DNA from: Pontibacter sp. FD36
GTDB taxonomy: Bacteria > Bacteroidota > Bacteroidia > Cytophagales > Hymenobacteraceae
DNA: 64,000 bases
Assembly (NCBI RefSeq): GCF_015686655.1
Contig: NZ_JADPMP010000003.1
Span: 248,001-312,000 of the forward strand
Direction of reading: 5' to 3'
Below are positions 8,861-17,647 of the stretch, piece by piece. The notes under the pieces were generated by a model. The model saw only the letters and a program-made list of their open reading frames with translations, was not told the DNA's origin and searched no databases. The first letter of the stretch is position 1; every line of letters starts with the position of its first letter. A program made the translations under genes and the position numbers.

Positions 8861-9595
8861 ATGAAAAAAGCCCTACCAAAGAAAGATATTCTGTTAATCA
8901 GCACATCAACCACCCACGGCACCGGCTACCTGGAGCACTGCCAGAGTGAGATAAAAGAACTGCTGGGCGACCGCAAGAGTATCCTGTTTATCCCTTATGC
9001 CCGTCCGGGTGGCATTTCCCATACCGATTATACCGCCAAAGCACGCGAAGCATTTGAAGCGATGGGCATCAGTTTAAGTGGTGTGCACGAGTCGGAGAGC
9101 GCGGTTGCAGCGGTAGAGCAGGCAGAGGCCGTGTTTATAGGGGGAGGCAACACTTTTCTGCTGCTGCGCCAACTCTACGCCAATAAATTAATCGAGCCAT
9201 TACAGAAGCGGGTAGAGCAAGGGATGCCTTACATGGGCACCAGTGCTGGCACCAATGTGGCAGGCAAAACAATCGGTACGACCAACGATATGCCGATCGT
9301 GTTCCCGAAATCATTTGATGCGCTGCAACTCGTGCCATTCAATATCAATCCGCACTACCTTGATCCACTGCCTGACTCGACACACATGGGCGAGACCCGT
9401 GAGACCCGCATTCAGGAGTTTCATGTGCACAATCGTCAGCCTGTAGTCGGTTTGCGGGAAGGCAGCATGCTGCGTATAAAAGGGGAGAAGATAAACCTGC
9501 TTGGCCCACACGCTGCGCGCATCTTTCTGCAGGGGAAACCAGCAATGGAATTTAAGCCGACCGATGATATCCGCTTTCTGCTGGAGGCTTACTAA
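8861..9595 (+). CDS. pepE: Dipeptidase E (peptidase family S51)
   Basis: A cytoplasmic serine peptidase that removes N-terminal aspartate from dipeptides. At 244 residues it is close to the length of E. coli PepE. The nucleophile lies in the elbow GTSAGTN, with the serine at about residue 128. The preceding IGGGNTF motif at 93-99 and the later INPHYLD with the catalytic histidine near 168 are family features. It is a single-gene unit with a promoter-like box upstream and a strong terminator downstream. Confidence 0.92.
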   Translation: MKKALPKKDILLISTSTTHGTGYLEHCQSEIKELLGDRKSILFIPYARPGGISHTDYTAKAREAFEAMGISLSGVHESESAVAAVEQAEAVFIGGGNTFLLLRQLYANKLIEPLQKRVEQGMPYMGTSAGTNVAGKTIGTTNDMPIVFPKSFDALQLVPFNINPHYLDPLPDSTHMGETRETRIQEFHVHNRQPVVGLREGSMLRIKGEKINLLGPHAARIFLQGKPAMEFKPTDDIRFLLEAY

Positions 9596-9616
9596 GCACA
9601 AGCCCAGTAAAAATGC

Positions 9617-9650
9617 AAAGCCCCTGCTATACCATTAGCAGGGGCTTTTT
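9617..9650 (+). terminator. Intrinsic terminator of pepE
   Basis: A perfect 13-bp stem (9617-9629 with 9636-9648) with loop TACCAT and a T-run. Confidence 0.9.
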
Positions 9651-9719
9651 GTTGAAAAAAACAAGGCAAAATGCCAGGTCCTTTTGCTGTTCTCACTATA
9701 ATTATCTATTCAAAAAAAA

Positions 9720-10166
9720 CTACTGTGCTTTGTTGTTAGCCTCCAGCTTTTTGAGGAGGAGCTTTGTAAACTCGCGCTCACTGCGGTAGAGTTTGATGAT
9801 CTGGTTAGAAGAGATCACACGCTGGTAACGCGCCACATACTCCTTCTCCAGCTCCAGTTCTCTTTCGCGGGTGCTGAACATACCGTCCAGACGGGCTTTC
9901 GCTTCCTGATCACTCAGTTGGTCCACGTCTTCGCGGTAGCCGCTGCGGTAGGAGCGTACCAGTTCACGGCGCTTGGTTTCGTACTCGTTGTAGAGCGGCC
10001 AGAACTTTTGCGATTGTTCGGCGGTCAGTTCCATCTTGTCAGTCAGAAAGGCCACTTTGGCGGCTTCTACGTTTTTGTCCTGCGGGCGGCCCGTCTGTGC
10101 CATGGCTGCCGTGCTGCCAAACGTGAATGCGCAAAAAAGAAGTAAAATAAAGGGCAATCTTTTCAT
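9720..10166 (-). CDS. Periplasmic CpxP/Spy-like (LTxxQ) helical protein
   Basis: A 148-residue exported protein from the ATG at 10166. The signal peptide covers residues 1 to about 23 and ends AMAQ. The mature part is helical and charged and contains the LTAEQ motif typical of the Spy/CpxP/RcnB group (MELTAEQSQKFWPLYNEYETKRREL). Such proteins act as periplasmic chaperones or stress sensors. It is the last gene of a minus-strand set with an ECF sigma factor and a single-pass membrane protein, so a role in envelope-stress signalling is plausible but inferred. The preceding gene stops eight bases upstream of this start. Confidence 0.72.
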   Translation of the reverse strand: MKRLPFILLLFCAFTFGSTAAMAQTGRPQDKNVEAAKVAFLTDKMELTAEQSQKFWPLYNEYETKRRELVRSYRSGYREDVDQLSDQEAKARLDGMFSTRERELELEKEYVARYQRVISSNQIIKLYRSEREFTKLLLKKLEANNKAQ

Positions 10167-10173
10167 GTGTGAA

Positions 10174-10608
10174 TTAGTAGTCAATCGTATCTAATCGGTA
10201 ATATTCTAGTTCCTCTTCGGCAGCTGTTGAGCTCACGTTCAAAAACTCGGCTGTCATTTCAGGGTTAGATAGTGTAGTCATATCGGCAAAATCAGAACTC
10301 TCCAGCACAGCATAAGTGCTTAAGTAATCCATGATCGCTTCGTCGCCTACGGTCGCCAGCACAACACCCGGTTCCTCTTTTTCCTGACGCAGTTGCGAGA
10401 AGTACACGATACCTGCGACCAGTAGTAACACCAGAGGAGCCATGGCCAGCTTGAGCGGCTTCCAGGCGGCAGCATACCAGGGCGCAGGGCTATACCCGGC
10501 GCCAGCGGTGCGCTCCATGATCTGCGCAGGCAGTCTGTCGAAGTACTTGTCCGGTACCTCGTAGATGTTGCGCTTGGGCAGGTCGCTTAATTTAAAATCG
10601 TTTTTCAT
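10174..10608 (-). CDS. Single-pass membrane protein, candidate anti-sigma factor
   Basis: A 144-residue protein with a cytoplasmic N-terminal part of about 52 residues (starting DFKLSDLPKRNIYEVPDKYFDRL), one transmembrane helix near 54-72 and an acidic exported C-terminal part. It has no zinc-binding HxxxCxxC motif. Its place directly after an ECF sigma gene, and its topology, fit an anti-sigma factor; no sequence motif proves it. It lies 43 bases after the sigma gene and eight bases before the LTxxQ-type gene. Confidence 0.6.
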   Translation of the reverse strand: MKNDFKLSDLPKRNIYEVPDKYFDRLPAQIMERTAGAGYSPAPWYAAAWKPLKLAMAPLVLLLVAGIVYFSQLRQEKEEPGVVLATVGDEAIMDYLSTYAVLESSDFADMTTLSNPEMTAEFLNVSSTAAEEELEYYRLDTIDY

Positions 10609-10651
10609 ATGCAGTGTACTTATCAGTTAGATAGCGGTAGCGCACTATAGT

Positions 10652-11191
10652 TTAATCTTGTTTAATAAATTCTTCAATTTTTTTTACAGCATGATGATAA
10701 GACGCCTTCAAAGCACCCACTGATGTGCCCAGAATTTCAGAAATTTCCTCGTACTTCAGCTCGTCGTAATACTTCATATTGAAGACCAGCCTTTGCTTGT
10801 CAGGGAGTCTCAGCAAAGCCTTTTGAAGTTTGAGCTGGATCTCGTCCCCATCAATGTTGGGAGAGGAGTCGATCTTCTCGGTGAGCTCTGCGGCCACATC
10901 GTTTATGGGTAAAAAGAATTTTTTGCGCTTACTCGAAAGGAAGGTAAGGCACTCGTTTGTGGCGATACGATAGAGCCAGGTATAAAGCTGCGCATCCTGC
11001 CGGAAATTCTCCAGATTCTTCCATACCTTGATGAAAACCTCCTGCGTGAGGTCATCGGCGTCGTCGTGGTCAATCACCATCTTCCGAACGTGCCAGTAAA
11101 TTTTTTGCTGGTACTTCCGGATAAGCTGGTTGAAGGCCAGATTACGGCTATCAGGGTTAGCGAATTTTTCTAGGATCTCTTTGTCTTCCAC
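10652..11191 (-). CDS. ECF-type RNA polymerase sigma factor
   Basis: A 179-residue sigma-70 family protein of the extracytoplasmic function group. Region 2 is seen at about 22-88 (LIRKYQQKIYWHVRKM, DADDLTQEVFIKVW, YTWLYRIATNECL). Region 4 is at about 122-176 (ALLRLPDKQRLVFNMKYYDELKYEEISEILGTS). It directs polymerase to a specific promoter set, probably under control of the downstream membrane protein. It is the first gene of a three-gene minus-strand group. Confidence 0.92.
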   Translation of the reverse strand: MEDKEILEKFANPDSRNLAFNQLIRKYQQKIYWHVRKMVIDHDDADDLTQEVFIKVWKNLENFRQDAQLYTWLYRIATNECLTFLSSKRKKFFLPINDVAAELTEKIDSSPNIDGDEIQLKLQKALLRLPDKQRLVFNMKYYDELKYEEISEILGTSVGALKASYHHAVKKIEEFIKQD

Positions 11192-11254
11192 GTGTCAGGT
11201 AGCAGGGGCAGGGCGATTGAACCTGTCTGAATATGCAATATAGTCCATAAAAAT

Positions 11255-11287
11255 AAAAGGGACTGCACTTTACCAGTACAGCCCCTT
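11255..11287 (-). terminator. Terminator-like hairpin after transketolase genes
   Basis: An interrupted stem (GGG-CTG-ACT with AGT-CAG-CCC, 11259-11285) is followed on the minus strand by a T-rich run. It would end the tkt transcript before the sigma factor gene. Confidence 0.6.
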
Positions 11288-11324
11288 CTGTTTTTGTAAA
11301 AAATCTAAGGTAAAGCCTTATATA

Positions 11325-12278
11325 TTACTTGCGGCTAATCACACGCTCAGCGGCAGCTACGATGTTTTCCGTGCTCAGGCCATACTTTTCCATCAGCTGG
11401 TCTGGTGTGCCGGACTCACCGAAAGAGTCATTCACGGCTACCATCTCCAGTGGAGCAGGCAGCTGGCGACCCAACAGTTGTGCCACCGAATCACCCAATC
11501 CACCGTTCATCTGATGCTCTTCGGCAGTTACCACACACTTGGTCTTGCCTACCGACTTCAGGATAGCCTCATCGTCCAGTGGCTTGATGGTGTGGATGTT
11601 GATGACCTCAGCGTTGATGCCTTTCTCGGCCAGTTTGTGACCTGCTTCGATGGCTTTCCATACCAGGTGACCAGTAGCGATGATGGTCACGTCTGTTCCT
11701 TCATTCAGCATCACCGCTTTGCCGATCTCAAACTTCTGATCGGCAGGGGTGAAGTTAGGCACAGCCGGACGACCGAAACGCAGGTATACCGGACCTTCGT
11801 ACTCGGCAATCGCGATAGTCGCAGCCTTCGTCTGGTTGAAGTCGCATGGATTGATCACGGTCATGTGCGGCAGCATTTTCATCATGCCTACATCTTCCAG
11901 GATCTGGTGCGTGGCACCGTCCTCGCCCAAGGTAAGGCCGGCGTGCGATGCGCATATCTTCACGTTCTTTCCTGAGTAGGCGATGGACTGACGAATCTGG
12001 TCGTACACGCGGCCTGTAGAAAAGTTTGCAAAGGTGCCGGTGAAAGGAATCTTGCCACCGATGGTCATACCGGCAGCCAGACCCATCATGTTGGCCTCGG
12101 CTATACCTACCTGGTAAAAACGCTCTGGAAACTCCTTTTTGAACGCGTCCATTTTAAGCGAACCGATCAGGTCAGCACAAAGGGCTACTACGTTCTCGTT
12201 CGTGCGACCCAGCTCCAGCAGGCCAGCGCCAAAACCTGAACGGGTGTCTTTTTTCTCTGAATATGTATATTCTTTCAT
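11325..12278 (-). CDS. Transketolase, C-terminal subunit
   Basis: A 317-residue protein equal to the pyrimidine-binding and C-terminal domains of transketolase, from the ATG at 12278. The VGIAEANMMGLAAGMTIGGKIPF segment near residues 60-82 contains the catalytic glutamate of the thiamine diphosphate site. Later parts such as DGATHQILEDVGMM and RFGRPAVPNF are typical. It needs the N-terminal subunit encoded 14 bases upstream to be active. Together they move two-carbon units between sugar phosphates in the pentose phosphate pathway. Split transketolases are common in archaea and several bacterial groups. Confidence 0.93.
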   Translation of the reverse strand: MKEYTYSEKKDTRSGFGAGLLELGRTNENVVALCADLIGSLKMDAFKKEFPERFYQVGIAEANMMGLAAGMTIGGKIPFTGTFANFSTGRVYDQIRQSIAYSGKNVKICASHAGLTLGEDGATHQILEDVGMMKMLPHMTVINPCDFNQTKAATIAIAEYEGPVYLRFGRPAVPNFTPADQKFEIGKAVMLNEGTDVTIIATGHLVWKAIEAGHKLAEKGINAEVINIHTIKPLDDEAILKSVGKTKCVVTAEEHQMNGGLGDSVAQLLGRQLPAPLEMVAVNDSFGESGTPDQLMEKYGLSTENIVAAAERVISRK

Positions 12279-12292
12279 CTCTGTGTTAATGC

Positions 12293-13153
12293 TTAGTAAT
12301 CTGAAGCTTGCTCTACTGCCAGTTGCTGAAGTGCGATTTCCAGCTGCTCGTCGTTTGGTGCTACACCATGCCACTTGTGCGAACCCATCATAAAGTCCAC
12401 GCCAAAGCCCATCTCCGTGTTCATCAGAATCATGACAGGCTTACCGTTTCCAGTCGCTCTTTTGGCGTCTTCCAAAGCAGGTAGCAACGTCTCAAAGTTG
12501 TTGCCGTCAGCCTCCAGCACATGCCAGCCGAAGGCTTCAAACTTGGCACGCAGGTCACCCAGCGCCAGTACTTCTTCCGTACCGCCGTCGATCTGCTGGT
12601 AGTTGCGGTCCACAGTCGCGATCAGGTTGTCCACTTTGTTGTGGGCAGCATACATGGCCGCTTCCCATACCTGACCTTCGCCCAGTTCGCCGTCGCCCAT
12701 CAGCACATACACCAGGTTATTATCCTTGTTGAGCTTCTTGGTCTGTGCAGCACCAACTGCCACCGACAGTCCCTGACCCAGTGAGCCAGACGCTACACGG
12801 ATACCCGGAAGGCCTTCTTCAGTAGCCGGGTGGCCTTGCAGTCTTGAGTTGATTTTGCGGAAGGTAGCCAGTTCGGACACCTCAAAGAAGCCAGCGCGAG
12901 CCAACACACTGTACCATACCGGAGAGATGTGTCCGTTGGAAAGGAAGAAAAGGTCTTCGCCTTCGCCGTCCATGTTGAAAGGTTGAGGCTTGTAGTTCAT
13001 CATGCGGAAGTACAGCGACACGAAATAGTCCGTGCAGCCGAGCGAGCCGCCCGGGTGGCCGGAGTTTACCGCATGCACCATGCGCACGATGTCACGGCGA
13101 ACCTGTGCCGCGATCTCCTTAAGCTCTTCGATGCTTTTATTGTGTGGGTTCAC
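12293..13153 (-). CDS. Transketolase, N-terminal subunit
   Basis: A 286-residue protein equal to the thiamine-diphosphate pyrophosphate-binding domain. Visible motifs are VNSGHPGGSLGCTDYF near 29-44, SGSLGQGLSVAVGAA, and the GDGELGEGQVWEAAMYAAHNKVDN motif near 153-176 that binds magnesium and the cofactor. The gene is the first of a two-gene unit with the C-terminal subunit downstream, which is a clean two-subunit arrangement and not a frameshift, because both halves have proper starts. Confidence 0.93.
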   Translation of the reverse strand: MNPHNKSIEELKEIAAQVRRDIVRMVHAVNSGHPGGSLGCTDYFVSLYFRMMNYKPQPFNMDGEGEDLFFLSNGHISPVWYSVLARAGFFEVSELATFRKINSRLQGHPATEEGLPGIRVASGSLGQGLSVAVGAAQTKKLNKDNNLVYVLMGDGELGEGQVWEAAMYAAHNKVDNLIATVDRNYQQIDGGTEEVLALGDLRAKFEAFGWHVLEADGNNFETLLPALEDAKRATGNGKPVMILMNTEMGFGVDFMMGSHKWHGVAPNDEQLEIALQQLAVEQASDY

Positions 13154-13327
13154 GATTTTATGAATTGTTAAATTGTTGATTTTATTCCTTGCTAAATTGT
13201 TGATGGTTAAATTATTGTTTCAAAATAACCACCAAAGTGTTTCTTCACAGCGCTTGGGTCGGGCTATACCTGACTTGCTGTAGCCATGGTCCTGTTTCTC
13301 TTTTGCTAGAGCAAATATACAACGAAA

Positions 13328-13361
13328 AAAGCGCAGCCGCCTTTTCGGACAACTGCGCTTT
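13328..13361 (-). terminator. Terminator hairpin downstream of the peroxiredoxin gene
   Basis: A 9-bp stem AAAGCGCAG/CTGCGCTTT (13328-13336 with 13353-13361) with an inner CCG/CGG pair. On the minus strand it is followed by T residues. It lies immediately past the end of the minus-strand bcp gene. Confidence 0.65.
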
Positions 13362-13364
13362 GCG

Positions 13365-13817
13365 TTACTTTTTCAAAATCTGGGCGGCGTGGTCGGCCGT
13401 TTTCACTTTCGTGATGATGTCCTCGATGGTGCCTTCCTCATCGATGACGAAGGTATAGCGCATCGTGCCCATATACTTGCGGCCATACATCGATTTCTCC
13501 TGCCACACGCCGTACTGCTCTACTATCTTTTTATCAGTGTCGGCCAGCAGTGTAAAAGGCAGCTCGTATTTGCTGATAAAGTTCTGGTGCGACTTTTCGC
13601 CGTCGATGCTCACGCCAATCACCTCGTAGCCTTGTGCCTGCAGAGCGCTGTAGTTGTCGCGCAGGTTGCAGCTTTGGGCGGTGCAGCCAGGGGTGTTGTC
13701 TTTCGGGTAGAAATAGAGCACCACTTTCTTGCCGCGGTAGTCGCTCAGCTTTACGGTATTGCCGCTTTGGTCTTGCGCCTCAAACTCGGGCGCCTTGTCT
13801 CCGATTTTCAGTTCCAT
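13365..13817 (-). CDS. bcp: Thioredoxin-dependent thiol peroxidase (BCP/PrxQ peroxiredoxin)
   Basis: A 150-residue peroxiredoxin that reduces hydrogen peroxide and organic peroxides with electrons from thioredoxin. The ATG at 13817 gives the usual start MELKIGDKAPEF. The active site FYPKDNTPGCTAQSC has the peroxidatic cysteine at about 45 and a resolving cysteine five residues later, which is the atypical two-cysteine PrxQ arrangement. It is a single gene downstream of the M23 peptidase gene on the same strand, 136 bases after it. Confidence 0.94.
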   Translation of the reverse strand: MELKIGDKAPEFEAQDQSGNTVKLSDYRGKKVVLYFYPKDNTPGCTAQSCNLRDNYSALQAQGYEVIGVSIDGEKSHQNFISKYELPFTLLADTDKKIVEQYGVWQEKSMYGRKYMGTMRYTFVIDEEGTIEDIITKVKTADHAAQILKK

Positions 13818-13953
13818 GGGTTTCTGTATTTCGCTGTCGCCGCAGGGATACGCTATACCTTGCACCTCCAGCCTTCTTCAGTTTCATCCAGTAGGTAATG
13901 TCCTTTACAGGTCGTCTTTCGCAAGTAAAACCGTTGCGCAGAGCAGCCTGATT

Positions 13954-15873
13954 TTAGATGGTGGTCGTAAACTCCGCTTCGTTTCCGGCGTTGTCTTTTA
14001 CCTTCAAAACCACTTTACCTGACAAAGGTATGCTTTTATCTAATTTTTCGGAGTATATGGTGGCAGTTTTATGCTCGTATTTCATCAGCAACCACTTGCC
14101 GTTTACCTCGCAGCGGAAAGAGTTGATGCCTGACAGGTCATCGCCGATCCTAAACCTGATCTGTGTCGGACTTTTGCTAAGCAGCTTGATCGTTGGGGCT
14201 TTTACATCCTCGAGCACCTTGAACTTACCCATTGCCCGGGCTGAGAAGGTGATGCTGTTGCCGTCCCAGGCGCCGCCCAGCATACCGCGGCCCTTGCCCA
14301 GGCCCAGATAATAAACAGCGGCTTTACTCTTGTCTGTTACCGGCGTACTCGGTGTAATGGTTACTTTGATAGGCTTGTGCAATGGCGTAAAATAATCGCC
14401 GATGGTATAGACATCGCCTTCTTTTTTGGCTTGCAGGTATAGCGTGTCGTACAGGCTCTCCTTTGCGAAGCGGATGGTCATGTCGCGGTTGCTGAAGCTG
14501 TGCTCCTGCCCCGCAGGTATAGCAGCCTGCAGGTCAAGTGGGGTAGAGGTGCCGCAGTACTCCAGCGACTCAGGCAAACCGCCGCGCAGGTCATATAAAC
14601 TCACCGAGGCAGCGCCTTTGGTATAGCTTGGCACCAGCGTTAGTCGCTGGTTGTTGACCACCATCTCCACGTTGCGTGGGGTAGCGGAAGTATCAGAGGC
14701 ATTCACTTTTAAGATATTGCCGACGATCTCGTAGCTCAGTTGCGGCTTGGTCACTTTACCGTTAGTTGCCTGCGTGAAAGTCGGTTTCTGTCCCTTCACC
14801 ACAAAGTTAAGGGTAGACGCGTTGTTGTAGGTGTCTTTTGCTACCAGTCGGATGTGATAGATCGAGTCGGCCTGCACGTTGAGTCTGCCGCGGTTTTGCG
14901 GCGCAGTATAGAGCGGCAGGTCGTTGCCGTAGTCCACGTAGGCCTTTTGGAAAGTGCGCCCTGTGCGGCGGTACACGTTGTAGTTCACGTGCTGCGACAC
15001 CTGCTTCGAGAGCTCAAATGGCACGCGGTCGATGTGGTGGTTGTATACCTGTTTGTCGTTTACATACACGGTCACGTCCTGCGTGCCATTGCGGTTCTGG
15101 GTGTCGTCGTAGCGGTCGATGGTCTGCAGCTCAAAGCCGATCAGGCCGTGGGCGAACACCGTGTCCGGCAAGGTATGGACGCCATTCGTTTTCTTCGGAG
15201 TATACTCTTTACGCGCAAACTCCTGGTTGATGCGGGCGTAGATGTTCAGGGGCTGTATACCCAGGCCCAGCAGGTCAGGTGGTGTGGTGTCGATGATCTC
15301 TTTGAAGCCCCAGCGCAGCGGGTTGTACAGGCGGTCTTCGGAGTCACGAATCTCAAAGTGCAAGTGCGGACCACCGGAGCCTCCTGTGTTACCGGACAAA
15401 GCGATAATCTGCCCTTTCTTCACCGGGAAAAGGTTTTTCTCAGGAAACAGCTCTATTTCAAAGGTTTCTTTCTCGTACTGTTTCTGCAGGATGTAGTCTG
15501 CCAAAGGATCATAAAAGGCCAGCAAATGCGAGTAGGTGGTGGTGAGTCCGTTTGGGTGCGTCACGTAAATGATGTTGCCATACCCGTAGGTAGACATCTT
15601 CATACGCGAAATATACCCGTCTGCGGCAGCGTATACCGACAGGCCTTCCCGCTGGTCAGTCTTGATGTCAAGTCCGCCATGGAAGTGGGTGGAGCGTATC
15701 TCACCCATAGAGCCCGACAAGTAGTTGCGCACTCCCGGCTTGATGGGGAACATAAAGTAGCCTTGTTCCGGAGCTGGTTGAGCAGCCGCTGCAAGAGTGG
15801 TAAAAACGTAAGCGAAAAGGAGCACCAGGCGCTTATTTAATTTCAAAATCAAGTAGTTTATTATCTTCAACAT
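13954..15873 (-). CDS. Exported M23-family metallopeptidase (LytM type)
   Basis: A 639-residue exported protein. A hydrophobic signal segment is at about 14-32 (RLVLLFAYVFTTLAAAAQ). The M23 domain follows, with zinc ligands in THFHGGLDIK (His65 and Asp69) and GGPHLHFEIRD (His170 and His172). All expected ligands are present, so it is probably an active peptidoglycan endopeptidase. The remaining 450 residues are beta-rich with repeats such as DTTPPDLLGL and VKAPTIKLLSKSP, suggesting immunoglobulin-like domains. The start overlaps the end of the upstream FAH-family gene by 41 bases; no later start keeps the signal peptide. Confidence 0.9.
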   Translation of the reverse strand: MLKIINYLILKLNKRLVLLFAYVFTTLAAAAQPAPEQGYFMFPIKPGVRNYLSGSMGEIRSTHFHGGLDIKTDQREGLSVYAAADGYISRMKMSTYGYGNIIYVTHPNGLTTTYSHLLAFYDPLADYILQKQYEKETFEIELFPEKNLFPVKKGQIIALSGNTGGSGGPHLHFEIRDSEDRLYNPLRWGFKEIIDTTPPDLLGLGIQPLNIYARINQEFARKEYTPKKTNGVHTLPDTVFAHGLIGFELQTIDRYDDTQNRNGTQDVTVYVNDKQVYNHHIDRVPFELSKQVSQHVNYNVYRRTGRTFQKAYVDYGNDLPLYTAPQNRGRLNVQADSIYHIRLVAKDTYNNASTLNFVVKGQKPTFTQATNGKVTKPQLSYEIVGNILKVNASDTSATPRNVEMVVNNQRLTLVPSYTKGAASVSLYDLRGGLPESLEYCGTSTPLDLQAAIPAGQEHSFSNRDMTIRFAKESLYDTLYLQAKKEGDVYTIGDYFTPLHKPIKVTITPSTPVTDKSKAAVYYLGLGKGRGMLGGAWDGNSITFSARAMGKFKVLEDVKAPTIKLLSKSPTQIRFRIGDDLSGINSFRCEVNGKWLLMKYEHKTATIYSEKLDKSIPLSGKVVLKVKDNAGNEAEFTTTI

Positions 15874-16444
15874 AGCCTTCCAATCTGTCGCCGATCTGCA
15901 CCGGACCTACTCCCTCAGGCGTACCTGTAAAGATAATATCGCCTTTCTTCAGGGTGATGAAGCGGGAGATATATGCGATGATGTCGTCAAACGTGTTCAG
16001 CATCATTTTTGAGTTGCCCTGCTGGCGGGTCTCGCCGTTCACATCCAGTTTAAAGTTGATGTCCTGCAGGTCTTCAAACTGCTCAAGCGGCACAAACTCC
16101 GACACCGGGGCAGAGCCGTTGAAGCCTTTGGCCAGCGTCCAGGGCAGTCCTTTGGCTTTGGCCTTGGCCTGCAGGTCGCGCGCCGTGAAGTCTATACCTA
16201 AGCCGATGGCGTCGTAATACTTGTGGGCAAACTTTTTGTCGATGTTTTTGCCTTCGCGGCTGATGCGCAGAATCAGTTCCACCTCGTGGTGGATGTCCTG
16301 GCTGTACTCCGGGTAGTAAAAAGGATCGTTATTGCGCAGAATGGCGGTGTCAGGCTTAAAAAAGATCACCGGCTCGTCTGGTACTTCGTTTTTGAGTTCG
16401 GCAATGTGGTCGGCATAATTGCGGCCGATGGCTATAATTTTCAT
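15833..16444 (-). CDS. Fumarylacetoacetate hydrolase family protein
   Basis: A 203-residue protein of the FAH superfamily, near the short YcgM/FAHD1-like length. Visible features are IGRNYADHIAEL at the start, FFKPDTAIL near 28-36, the metal-binding HHEVELIL near 52-59, GIDFTARDLQ, and the IIFTGTPEGVGPVQIGD motif near 168-184. Members are acylpyruvate hydrolases or oxaloacetate decarboxylases that use magnesium. The exact substrate is unknown. It overlaps and probably co-transcribes with the M23 peptidase gene, although no functional link is obvious. Confidence 0.92.
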   Translation of the reverse strand: MKIIAIGRNYADHIAELKNEVPDEPVIFFKPDTAILRNNDPFYYPEYSQDIHHEVELILRISREGKNIDKKFAHKYYDAIGLGIDFTARDLQAKAKAKGLPWTLAKGFNGSAPVSEFVPLEQFEDLQDINFKLDVNGETRQQGNSKMMLNTFDDIIAYISRFITLKKGDIIFTGTPEGVGPVQIGDRLEGYVEDNKLLDFEIK

Positions 16445-16831
16445 AAAAGATTAAGGGCGTTTTCTTTATCGATTCTCAAAAATAGGCTATCTGCAGTTTT
16501 AGTTCAGCATAATTCCGCAAAAAGAATCAGTTTCAGGACAATTTTTTCTGTTAGACCGCGGCCGAATTTATTGCAGGCCTTTTTTATACTTTAACAAGAG
16601 AAGGTCCGCTTTATTGTGTTCATGGCGCTTACAACATTTTATAATATAGCGTTCGTATACCTAATCTAGACCGGACAAGGTGGCAGGCTGCGGTTTTGTG
16701 ACAGGTTGCACTTTGTTTTATCGGTTAAAGTATAGTAATTTTATCATATTAAATGATCCACACTATCTTGATTCTTAAAAATTGGTTCAAAATTTGAAAA
16801 GCCTATTTAAGAGTCATTAAATTTTAAAACT
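16445..16831. other. Intergenic region upstream of M48 protease gene
   Basis: This 387-base, AT-rich stretch lies between divergent genes. A plus-strand promoter candidate TTTG-N20-TAATTTTA sits at 16712-16743, one base off the TAnnTTTG consensus. Nothing else is recognised. Confidence 0.4.
16712..16743 (+). promoter_or_regulatory. Candidate promoter of M48 protease gene
   Basis: TTTG (16712-16715), a 20-base spacer and TAATTTTA (16736-16743) match the Bacteroidota promoter except for the last base. The start codon is about 88 bases downstream. Confidence 0.4.
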
Positions 16832-17626
16832 ATGTACAAGAAGTTAATCGCCTTTTCGATAGCGGCAGTAATGATGGTAGCCTGTACGACGGTGCCAATC
16901 ACAGGCCGCAGACAGCTGAGTCTCGTGTCAGACGCGCAGATGATGCAAATGAGTTACGACGCCTACGACCAGTTCCTGAAAGAGAACAAACTTTCGCGCG
17001 ATGCACAGGCTACGGCCATGGTGAAGCGTACCGGTCAGCGCATTCAGCGTGCGGTGGAGCAATACATGGCTGCCAACAACATGTCAGACCAGCTGCAGGG
17101 CTTCGCTTGGGAGCACAACCTGATTGAGGATGAGCAGGTGAACGCCTGGGCCATGGCCGGTGGTAAGACCGTAACCTACACAGGTATACTACCGATCGCG
17201 CAGAACGAAACTGGTTTGGCCGTAGTAATGGGACACGAGATCGCCCACGCGATTGCGAAACACAGCAACGAGCGCATGAGCCAGCAACTGGCCCAGCAGT
17301 TTGGCGGCCAGACGCTTTCTGCCCTGGCAGGTACACAGCCGGGTGTAGCACAGCAACTGATCATGACAGCTTATGGGGCTGGTTCTACGTTGGGTCTGCT
17401 TAAGTACGGCCGTAACCAGGAGAGCGAAGCCGACCGTTTGGGATTGATCTTTATGGCGATGGCCGGCTACGATCCACAGGCAGCTATACCTTTCTGGGAG
17501 CGCATGGAGGCAAAGTCAGGCGGACAGGCACCACCGGAGTTCCTGAGCACGCACCCGAGTGCCGGTACGCGTCGCGCTAACCTGCAGAGCTATATGCCGG
17601 AAGCGCTGAAGTACTACAAGAAATAA
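16832..17626 (+). CDS. M48-family metalloprotease lipoprotein
   Basis: A 264-residue lipoprotein zinc protease. The lipobox is MVAC with the modified cysteine at 18. The zinc motif HEIAHAIAKH gives His135, Glu136 and His139, and the third ligand is in NQESEADRLG near residue 195. The C-terminal FLSTHPSAGTRRANL is a hallmark of the LoiP/BepA-like Oma1 group, which degrades or assembles outer-membrane proteins. It probably acts in the periplasm. A second lipoprotein gene follows 21 bases later and may be co-transcribed. Confidence 0.94.
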   Translation: MYKKLIAFSIAAVMMVACTTVPITGRRQLSLVSDAQMMQMSYDAYDQFLKENKLSRDAQATAMVKRTGQRIQRAVEQYMAANNMSDQLQGFAWEHNLIEDEQVNAWAMAGGKTVTYTGILPIAQNETGLAVVMGHEIAHAIAKHSNERMSQQLAQQFGGQTLSALAGTQPGVAQQLIMTAYGAGSTLGLLKYGRNQESEADRLGLIFMAMAGYDPQAAIPFWERMEAKSGGQAPPEFLSTHPSAGTRRANLQSYMPEALKYYKK

Positions 17627-17647
17627 TCACTAACCCGATAAACCTAC

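Noticed and set aside
11325..13153. Transketolase broken by frameshift
   Set aside because: Both halves have proper starts at domain borders, as in known two-subunit transketolases.
14740..15840. 366-codon open frame on the plus strand
   Set aside because: It is antisense to the M23 peptidase gene, whose catalytic motifs are clear; the frame lacks any known domain.
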